NCBI GenBank assembly: GCA_964564655.1
Contig: CAZMBO010000061.1
Span: 1 to 10,487, forward strand
Length of the DNA: 10,487 nt
Direction: 5' to 3'
Source of the DNA: UBA8687 sp964564655
GTDB taxonomy: Bacteria; Nitrospinota; Nitrospinia; Nitrospinales; VA-1
The number at the start of each line of letters is the position of its first letter. Position 1 is the stretch's first letter. This document shows, piece after piece, positions 5,375-10,487 of this stretch. The position numbers and the translations under genes are program-made. The notes below the pieces were generated by a model. It was not told the DNA's origin, did not search any database, and saw nothing but the letters and a program-made list of their open reading frames with translations.

Positions 5375-6907
5375 TTAAGGTTTGTAGTAGTCTTCAATAG
5401 CCTCTAGAAGAGCTGGGACGGTATATTCTTTGGGAAGGATATCGACGGTAAGCCCGGCATCTTTTGCGGTTTCGGCAGTGATGGGACCTATGCAGGCAAT
5501 GCGGGTTTTCTTTATTTCCTTAAGCAGGCTTTTCCCGGTCAATTCCAGAAAATTTTTGACGGTAGATGAAGAGGTGAAAGTCAGGACATCGATGTCTCCG
5601 GATTGCAGCCTCTTTAAAAATGCATCGGATTTAGGTTTCGGCAAGACAGTCTGGTAAGCTGGAGCAATATCAACTTTTGCTCCCATGTCCCGAAGTGTTT
5701 TGGGTAGTACTTCCCGGGCGACGGCGGCACGGGGAACCAGGAAGCGTTGGCCGCTGATTTTTTCTTTGCCTATGCTTTCAATAAGAGATTCAGCGACAAA
5801 ATCTTCTGGAACAACGTCTACGCAAACTCCCAAGTCACTTACTGCTTCAGCAGTTTTAGGTCCAATGGTATAGACTCGCAGGTTTTTTAAATTGCGAATG
5901 TCTTGTTGGATTTCTTTGAGTCGTTGGAAAAAAAATCGTACCCCATTTACACTGGTAAAGATAAGACCATCATAACGGGAAATATTATTCAATGCCTCAT
6001 CAAGTGTTGCCCAGTCATCCGGTGCAACGGTTTCAATAACAGGAAAGAAAACTGGTTCGGCTCCAAGTTCACGCAACCGCTCAATCATGCTTTCTGCCTG
6101 GTCTCCTTTTCTCGTTACCACGATGCTTTTTCCGAATAGAGGTAAATGCTCGTACCATTCTATTTCGGGTTTCAGGTTGACGACTTCGCCGATGATGGTT
6201 AAGGCTGGAGGTAAAATTTTATCTTTCGAAGCCTTTTCTAAAATAGTAGACAAGGTCCCTTTCCATGTTTTCTGTCGTGCGGTGGTTCCCCATTGGATGA
6301 CGGCAATCGGGGTATCGGGGCTTTTGCCAAACTGCATGAGTTTTTCAACGATCAATGGGAGTTTGCGGGCACCCATAAGAAATACCAGAGTGCCGGACCG
6401 GGAAGCTATTTTTTCCCAGTCGATGTGAATGTCACCTTGGTGTTTTTCATTGCTTCCTGTAATGATAGAAAGCGTGGAAGAGAGATGGCGATGTGTCAAC
6501 GGTATGCCGGCATAGGCCGCGACCCCGGTTACGGATGTGATACCGGGTACCACAAGAAAAGGAATATTGGATTTCTTGGCAGCTTGAATTTCTTCGCCAC
6601 CGCGTCCGAAAATAAACGGGTCCCCCCCCTTGAGTCGGACGACAACTTTTCCTTCCCTGGCTTTTTCAATCAAAAGCGAGTTTATTTTTTCCTGCTCCAG
6701 GCTGGCAATACCTTCTTTTTTTCCAACATAAAGGACTTCTGTTTCCTTTTGAGCAAAACGTAATAGGTCTTCGTTAACTAAATGGTCATAAAAGATGACC
6801 TCAGCTTTTTGCAACCAGTGCTTCCCTTGGAGAGTTAAAAGCCCCGCGTCCCCCGGCCCGGCACCGATGAGAATAATTTTTCCTTGTTTATTTTTCGAGT
6901 TATTCAT
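5375..6907 (-). CDS. cobA-hemD: Fused uroporphyrinogen-III C-methyltransferase / uroporphyrinogen-III synthase
   Basis: A 510-residue bifunctional protein. The N-terminal half (about 9-250) is the SAM-dependent methyltransferase that makes precorrin-2 from uroporphyrinogen III. It shows GAGPGD (15-20), VRLKGGDPFIFGRGGEE (90-106), VVPGITSVTGVAAYAGIPLTHR (119-140) and ALTIIGEVV (235-243). The C-terminal half (about 258-505) is the HemD synthase that closes hydroxymethylbilane to uroporphyrinogen III, with GLIFTSVNGVRFF (314-326), YTIGPKTAEA (346-355), TFTSSSTVKNF (443-453) and ACIGPITAETA (471-481). The fusion makes the branch-point substrate and commits it to siroheme or B12, which fits the B12-dependent reductase at the left edge. 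The frame is open up to 6991, but ATG 6907 is preferred because it leaves only a short N-terminus before the GKIILIGAGPGD strand. It overlaps the rsmA stop by 8 bases, with no clear ribosome binding site, so coupling is likely. Confidence 0.93.
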   Translation of the reverse strand: MNNSKNKQGKIILIGAGPGDAGLLTLQGKHWLQKAEVIFYDHLVNEDLLRFAQKETEVLYVGKKEGIASLEQEKINSLLIEKAREGKVVVRLKGGDPFIFGRGGEEIQAAKKSNIPFLVVPGITSVTGVAAYAGIPLTHRHLSSTLSIITGSNEKHQGDIHIDWEKIASRSGTLVFLMGARKLPLIVEKLMQFGKSPDTPIAVIQWGTTARQKTWKGTLSTILEKASKDKILPPALTIIGEVVNLKPEIEWYEHLPLFGKSIVVTRKGDQAESMIERLRELGAEPVFFPVIETVAPDDWATLDEALNNISRYDGLIFTSVNGVRFFFQRLKEIQQDIRNLKNLRVYTIGPKTAEAVSDLGVCVDVVPEDFVAESLIESIGKEKISGQRFLVPRAAVAREVLPKTLRDMGAKVDIAPAYQTVLPKPKSDAFLKRLQSGDIDVLTFTSSSTVKNFLELTGKSLLKEIKKTRIACIGPITAETAKDAGLTVDILPKEYTVPALLEAIEDYYKP

Positions 6908-7688
6908 TTGGTGAATAAAGGTGATTAGCAATATTTGCAAAATCGGACATAGACAGGGTTTCCCCCCGTCGAGAAAGGTCGATGCCCGCAAGTCGAGTTT
7001 GTCCTTGTTCGTAAGTAAAGTGTTTTTCCCAGAATTTTAAATTATTTTTTAACATTTTTCGTTTATGAAAAAAAGCGGCATTAATTATTTTAAAAAATAA
7101 TTGCGGATCTTCAACCTGAACTTTAGGCTGAGGTAAAGGTTCCAGTGAAAAGAGTGAAGAATCTATTTTAGGTTTTGGCGAAAAAGCTGTGTTGGGTATT
7201 TCTAATAATCGTTCGACTTTGCAGTGGTACTGCACAAAAACTGATAAGGAACTATACTCCTTGTTACCCGGTTTAGCAGTCAGTCGATCGACAACTTCTT
7301 TTTGCATCATCAGGGTCATGGTTTGAATCCGACTGCCAAAGTGGATCAATTGTTTCATTATATGGGTGGCCGCATAATAAGGAAGATTGGATACAACCTT
7401 GAACCCGGATTTTATTGAAGAGTAATCAAATTTTGCGGCATCTCCTTCTATTATTCTGAATGTTGGATTGTTTTTGCCAAACCGACTTTCCATTTCTCGG
7501 CATAACTTAGGGTCAAGTTCTATTACGGTCAGTGAACGGATCATCGAGATGAGTCGTTGAGTGAGGACGCCTTTCCCCGGTCCGATTTCGACTATATTGT
7601 CCTCGGGCTGAATATTTGCCAAATCGATAATCTTTTGTGTAATTTCAGGATCAACAAGAAAATTTTGCCCGAGAGGCCTTTTTCTCAT
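6900..7688 (-). CDS. rsmA: 16S rRNA (adenine-N6) dimethyltransferase RsmA/KsgA
   Basis: A 262-residue SAM-dependent enzyme that dimethylates the two adjacent adenines in helix 45 of 16S rRNA during late 30S assembly. Family signatures are all present: GQNFL at 7-11, EIGPGKGVLT at 34-43, VIELD at 55-59, EGDA at 81-84, NLPYY at 101-105 (catalytic motif IV), AFSPKPKIDSS at 168-178, and FFHKRKML at 206-213 in the C-terminal helical domain. The length is normal for the family. The start overlaps the pdxA stop as ATGA, and MRKRPLGQNFL is a typical N-terminus. Linkage pdxA-rsmA is common in bacteria. The 3' end overlaps cobA-hemD by 8 bases. Confidence 0.96.
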   Translation of the reverse strand: MRKRPLGQNFLVDPEITQKIIDLANIQPEDNIVEIGPGKGVLTQRLISMIRSLTVIELDPKLCREMESRFGKNNPTFRIIEGDAAKFDYSSIKSGFKVVSNLPYYAATHIMKQLIHFGSRIQTMTLMMQKEVVDRLTAKPGNKEYSSLSVFVQYHCKVERLLEIPNTAFSPKPKIDSSLFSLEPLPQPKVQVEDPQLFFKIINAAFFHKRKMLKNNLKFWEKHFTYEQGQTRLAGIDLSRRGETLSMSDFANIANHLYSPNE

Positions 7689-8683
7689 TGCATGGAAAGG
7701 CTAGATTGAGACAATCGGCCCGCAGTCTTCAACGCCAATTTAAGATTTTCAGCAGAGGCTTTATTTCGTCCCACTATATCGAAGGCTGTGCCGTGATCTA
7801 CTGAGGTTCGTAAAATAGGCAAGCCTAGAGTTATATTTACACCCATGCCGTTCATTTTTACAGGGATCATACCCTGATCGTGATACATGCAGATTATCGC
7901 ATCGTATTTTTCTGATACAGCTCTTGCGAACAAAGCATCTGCTGGATGAGGGCCGCTTGCTTGGATGCCTTCTTTCTGAGCTGCCTTCAATGCGGGAAGA
8001 ATGAATTCTGTTTCTTCCTGACCAAAAATACCTCCATCCCCAGAATGCGGGTTGAGTCCTACAACCGCTATGCGAGGAATTTCTGTAACATGTTTTTGGA
8101 GCCAATCGTGAGTTAGCCGAATGGTTTGTAAAACTTTTTCTTCAGAAATTTGTGATTTGACCTGGTCTAGCGGAAGATGCGTCGTCACTAGGACCACACG
8201 TAAAGAACTGCCTTCCATCATCAGCGTGGGTTCTTTAGAATTTGTAAGATGGCCTAATAGCTCGGTATGCCCTGGAAAGGGGTGACCGGCCAGATGTAGA
8301 CTTTTTTTATTGATGGGGCAGGTGACGATAGCTGCCACCTCATCTTTGAGGACTAACGCGACTGCTTTTTGGATAGCTTCATAACTAGCCTTGCCGCTCT
8401 CTGCTGAGGGTTTCCCCATAGGAAGTGTTTCGGAAACATTATTGAGGTCAATGACGTCAATGGTGTAAGGCTGGTACCAACCTTTGTCGGGTGATTCGAT
8501 TGGATGGATTAAAATCTCGGGGGCAATTTGTTGGGCTGTTTTTTCCAGTGTTTTGGCATCGCCAATTACCAGAATCCGAGTGTTGATCGTCAAGATTTCG
8601 TCTTGAAATGCTTTAACAATTATTTCGGGCCCGATTCCTGCCGGATCTCCCAGTGTTAGGGCAATGGTGGGTGAAGCTTCCAT
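7685..8683 (-). CDS. pdxA: 4-hydroxythreonine-4-phosphate dehydrogenase
   Basis: A 332-residue enzyme that oxidises 4-phosphohydroxy-L-threonine, with decarboxylation to 3-amino-1-hydroxyacetone phosphate, in the DXP-dependent route to pyridoxal phosphate. It is full length. Motifs are LTLGDPAGIGPEI (9-21), CPINKKSLHLAG (122-133), PGHTELL (137-143), LNPHSGDGG (210-218), GPHPADALF (244-252) and CMYHDQGMIPVK (265-276). The three metal-binding histidines of the family correspond to His169, His213 and His268. The substrate loop LRTSVDHGTAFDI is at 291-303. ATG 8683 is preceded only by a weak purine stretch (AAAGAA). It is the first gene of the tight pdxA-rsmA-cobA-hemD unit; its stop overlaps the rsmA start. 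Confidence 0.96.
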   Translation of the reverse strand: MEASPTIALTLGDPAGIGPEIIVKAFQDEILTINTRILVIGDAKTLEKTAQQIAPEILIHPIESPDKGWYQPYTIDVIDLNNVSETLPMGKPSAESGKASYEAIQKAVALVLKDEVAAIVTCPINKKSLHLAGHPFPGHTELLGHLTNSKEPTLMMEGSSLRVVLVTTHLPLDQVKSQISEEKVLQTIRLTHDWLQKHVTEIPRIAVVGLNPHSGDGGIFGQEETEFILPALKAAQKEGIQASGPHPADALFARAVSEKYDAIICMYHDQGMIPVKMNGMGVNITLGLPILRTSVDHGTAFDIVGRNKASAENLKLALKTAGRLSQSSLSMQ

Positions 8684-8719
8684 TTTTTGTTCTTTACGCT
8701 AAGTCAGTCTGATATTTAA

Positions 8720-8744
8720 TAATCAAAGTGAATTTTTTTGATTA
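8720..8744. repeat. AT-rich inverted repeat in the pckA-pdxA spacer
   Basis: TAATCAAA (8720-8727) and TTTGATTA (8737-8744) form a perfect 8-bp inverted repeat around 9 bases. On neither strand is it followed by a clean T run, so it is a poor terminator. It could be a regulator site upstream of pdxA or simply AT-rich chance symmetry. Confidence 0.3.
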
Positions 8745-8778
8745 AAAAACTTTCCCGCTACCGAACCCAAAGAGCGAG
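8744..8778 (-). terminator. Weak candidate terminator after pckA
   Basis: On the minus strand a 6-bp stem (8773-8778 with 8754-8759, one G-T pair) closes a 13-base loop. It is followed, four bases later, by six T residues (8744-8749). It lies about 30 bases after the pckA stop. The large loop and the offset T run make it weak; partial read-through into pdxA is possible. Confidence 0.33.
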
Positions 8779-8808
8779 TATAGAGTCCAAACAATTTTGG
8801 AGAGGTCT

Positions 8809-10461
8809 TTATTTTCTAAGTTCGTGAATTTTCCCAGACGACTTGGACCTTTTCCCAATAGGCCTTGGGCTAGCATCGAGTATTTTCTTGTCGACATTTC
8901 TTTCATACTCTTTGAAGTTATCAATGAACTGGTTTGCCAGTTCATCGGCTTTTTCGTCATAAGCCTCAGGGTTTTTCCAAGTATTTCTGGGGAATAGGCA
9001 CTCTTTCGGAACCCCTTTGACAGCAATTGGAATTTGAATCCCAAATACCGGATCGGTTTCAGTTTCAACCTTATCCAACTGACCATCCAAAATGGCCTTG
9101 ATCATAGCTCTTGTGTATTTAATTTCGATCCTTTTCCCCACACCATAAGCACCACCCGTCCAGCCTGTATTGACCAACCAACAGGAGACCTGATGCTTGG
9201 CAATTTTTTCGCCCAGCATGTCTGCGTAGACAGAAGGGTGCAGTGACATGAACGGGGCCCCGAAACAAGTACTAAAAATAGCGGTCGGTTCACGACTCAT
9301 GCCCTTTTCGGTGCCTGCAACTTTGGCGGTATAGCCCGAAATAAAATGATACATGGCTTGTTCGGGTGTCAACTTTGATACCGGGGGCATGACTCCATAT
9401 GCATCACAAGTGAGCATGATCACGTTATCGGGATGTTCTCCCATCCCTTTCAGAACGGCATTGTTAATATGTTTGATGGGGTAACTAGCACGTGTGTTTT
9501 CGGTCAGGCTGGCATCATCAAGATCAAGCCTTCTGTCCTCTTTTAAAACTACGTTTTCAAGTAGGGTACCGAATCGGCGGGTGCATTCATAGATTTCTGG
9601 TTCTGATTTTTTCGAGAGTCGAATTACCTTCGCGTAACAGCCGCCTTCAAAATTAAATACGCCGCGATCACTCCATCCATGCTCGTCATCGCCGATGAGC
9701 TTTCTTTGCGGATCGGCCGATAGAGTGGTTTTACCGGTCCCTGAAAGACCAAAAAATATTGCAGAATCGCCTTTTTTGCCAATATTTGCGGAACAATGCA
9801 TAGATAAAACCGACTGCTTTTGTGGTAATAGGTAATTTAAAATAGAGAAGACGGATTTCTTAATTTCCCCTGCGTAACTCGTACCACCTATAAGAACCAA
9901 CTGTTTGCCAAAGTCGACAATAACAAATACTTCTGAATTGGTTCCATCAATTGCAGGCACAGCCTTGAAATCAGGTACATGTATGATAGTAAATGCGGGA
10001 TCGTGATTTTCCAGTTTTGCCATATCGTTGATCTGGATAAACATGTTGCGCGCAAATAGATTGTGCCACGCGTGTTCGGTAATAACACGGATATGAGTTT
10101 GGTGATTGGGGTCGCAGCCAGCGCAACAATCCTGAACATAAACTTCCTTGCCTTGCAAATAAGCCAAAACACGCGAGTAGAGAGCTTCAAATCGCTCAAC
10201 ACTAATAGGACGATTTACTTTTCCCCACCAGATATTTTCCTCACTGGAAGGTTCCTTAACGATAAACTTATCATTAGGGGCTCTGCCCGTATGTTCCCCT
10301 GTCGTTATACAAACTGGGCCAAGGTGTGATAATTGGCCTTCTTTATTGGCTATAATGCGCTCGTAAAGCTCAGGGGTTGACAAATTCCAATGTATTTTTT
10401 TTAAGTTTTTGAGACCATGGGTTTCCAAACCTACTTTATGCTTCAAAACGTTTTGCGGCAT
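8809..10461 (-). CDS. pckA: Phosphoenolpyruvate carboxykinase (ATP)
   Basis: A 550-residue cytoplasmic enzyme that converts oxaloacetate and ATP to PEP, CO2 and ADP, the entry step of gluconeogenesis. The ATP-type family is shown by TGEHTGRAPNDKF (54-66), the kinase-1a P-loop GLSGTGKTT (238-246, Lys244), LIGDDEHGW (255-263), NFEGGCYAK (270-278) and NTGWTGGAYGVGKR (431-444). The lower-lobe segment near 110-140 carries an unusual CCAGC cluster (112-116), followed by the typical AWHNLFARNMFI. The C-terminus has a basic tail (about 531-550) beyond the usual end. ATG 10461 is chosen over an in-frame TTG at 10467: AAGGA sits 9 bases before the ATG but only 3 before the TTG. Only 26 bases upstream are in the window, so its promoter is not visible. 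Confidence 0.96.
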   Translation of the reverse strand: MPQNVLKHKVGLETHGLKNLKKIHWNLSTPELYERIIANKEGQLSHLGPVCITTGEHTGRAPNDKFIVKEPSSEENIWWGKVNRPISVERFEALYSRVLAYLQGKEVYVQDCCAGCDPNHQTHIRVITEHAWHNLFARNMFIQINDMAKLENHDPAFTIIHVPDFKAVPAIDGTNSEVFVIVDFGKQLVLIGGTSYAGEIKKSVFSILNYLLPQKQSVLSMHCSANIGKKGDSAIFFGLSGTGKTTLSADPQRKLIGDDEHGWSDRGVFNFEGGCYAKVIRLSKKSEPEIYECTRRFGTLLENVVLKEDRRLDLDDASLTENTRASYPIKHINNAVLKGMGEHPDNVIMLTCDAYGVMPPVSKLTPEQAMYHFISGYTAKVAGTEKGMSREPTAIFSTCFGAPFMSLHPSVYADMLGEKIAKHQVSCWLVNTGWTGGAYGVGKRIEIKYTRAMIKAILDGQLDKVETETDPVFGIQIPIAVKGVPKECLFPRNTWKNPEAYDEKADELANQFIDNFKEYERNVDKKILDASPRPIGKRSKSSGKIHELRK

Positions 10462-10470
10462 GGACAAGAT

Positions 10471-10475
10471 TCCTT
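10471..10475 (-). promoter_or_regulatory. Ribosome binding site deciding the pckA start
   Basis: On the minus strand AAGGA lies 9 bases upstream of ATG 10461 and only 3 bases upstream of TTG 10467. The spacing favours the ATG and a protein beginning MPQNVLKH. Confidence 0.6.
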
Positions 10476-10487
10476 TATGATAGGGCG

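Noticed and set aside
6908..6991. Longer start for cobA-hemD at 6991
   Set aside because: The extra 28 residues are read from the rsmA coding region in another frame; the ATG at 6907 gives the usual distance to the GAGPGD motif.
7761..8105. 114-codon minus-strand frame inside pdxA
   Set aside because: It is a shadow of pdxA in another frame; the true frame carries all PdxA motifs.
8742..9086. 114-codon minus-strand frame at the end of pckA
   Set aside because: It is an alternative frame of the conserved PckA C-terminus and its product resembles nothing known.
10462..10467. TTG start for pckA two codons upstream
   Set aside because: The AAGGA ribosome binding site would be only 3 bases away; the ATG at 10461 has suitable spacing.

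Overview
This is a moderately AT-rich bacterial window of mostly housekeeping genes, with an uncharacterised envelope-gene cluster near its left end. Two apparent lipoprotein signal peptides suggest a bacterium with an envelope lipoprotein system, most likely diderm. The window encodes a coenzyme-B12-dependent (class II) ribonucleotide reductase, the futalosine menaquinone route (MqnC), a CobA-HemD fusion for siroheme/corrinoid synthesis and an ATP-type PEP carboxykinase. This mix would fit an environmental lineage with a menaquinone-based respiratory chain (Nitrospinota- or Desulfobacterota-like, for example). The sequence alone does not fix the phylum.

Layout. Positions 1-143 (+) are the last 46 codons of nrdJ, followed by a strong GC-rich hairpin terminator. 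Positions 309-1570 (-) hold a two-gene overlapping unit: a TPR lipoprotein and then a SUMF1/FGE-fold lipoprotein that starts at TTG and lacks the catalytic cysteines of true formylglycine-generating enzymes. A 104-bp divergent intergenic region carries a 14-bp perfect palindrome inside a plausible promoter. It separates this unit from a 397-residue membrane-anchored protein on the + strand (1675-2868) that I do not recognise. That protein contains two diverged copies of one repeat. It converges, 21 bp apart, on a SAM-dependent methyltransferase.

From 2890 to the right edge every gene lies on the minus strand. In transcription order they are pckA, pdxA, rsmA, cobA-hemD fusion, a parvulin-type prolyl isomerase, mqnC and the methyltransferase. 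pdxA/rsmA (ATGA overlap) and rsmA/cobA-hemD (8-bp overlap) form a tight, probably translationally coupled unit. The parvulin and mqnC meet at a run of exactly 100 N (4835-4934). This is almost certainly a scaffold-gap placeholder of unknown true length, so the parvulin 3' end and the mqnC 5' end are both missing.

The genes cover vitamin B6 synthesis (PdxA), 16S rRNA maturation (RsmA), tetrapyrroles (CobA-HemD), menaquinone (MqnC) and gluconeogenesis (PckA). They do not form one visible pathway. I see no mobile element, CRISPR array, tRNA or rRNA. I found no convincing new multi-gene system. The best second-look items are the duplicated-domain membrane protein, the cysteine-less SUMF1 lipoprotein paired with a TPR lipoprotein, and the palindrome between them.
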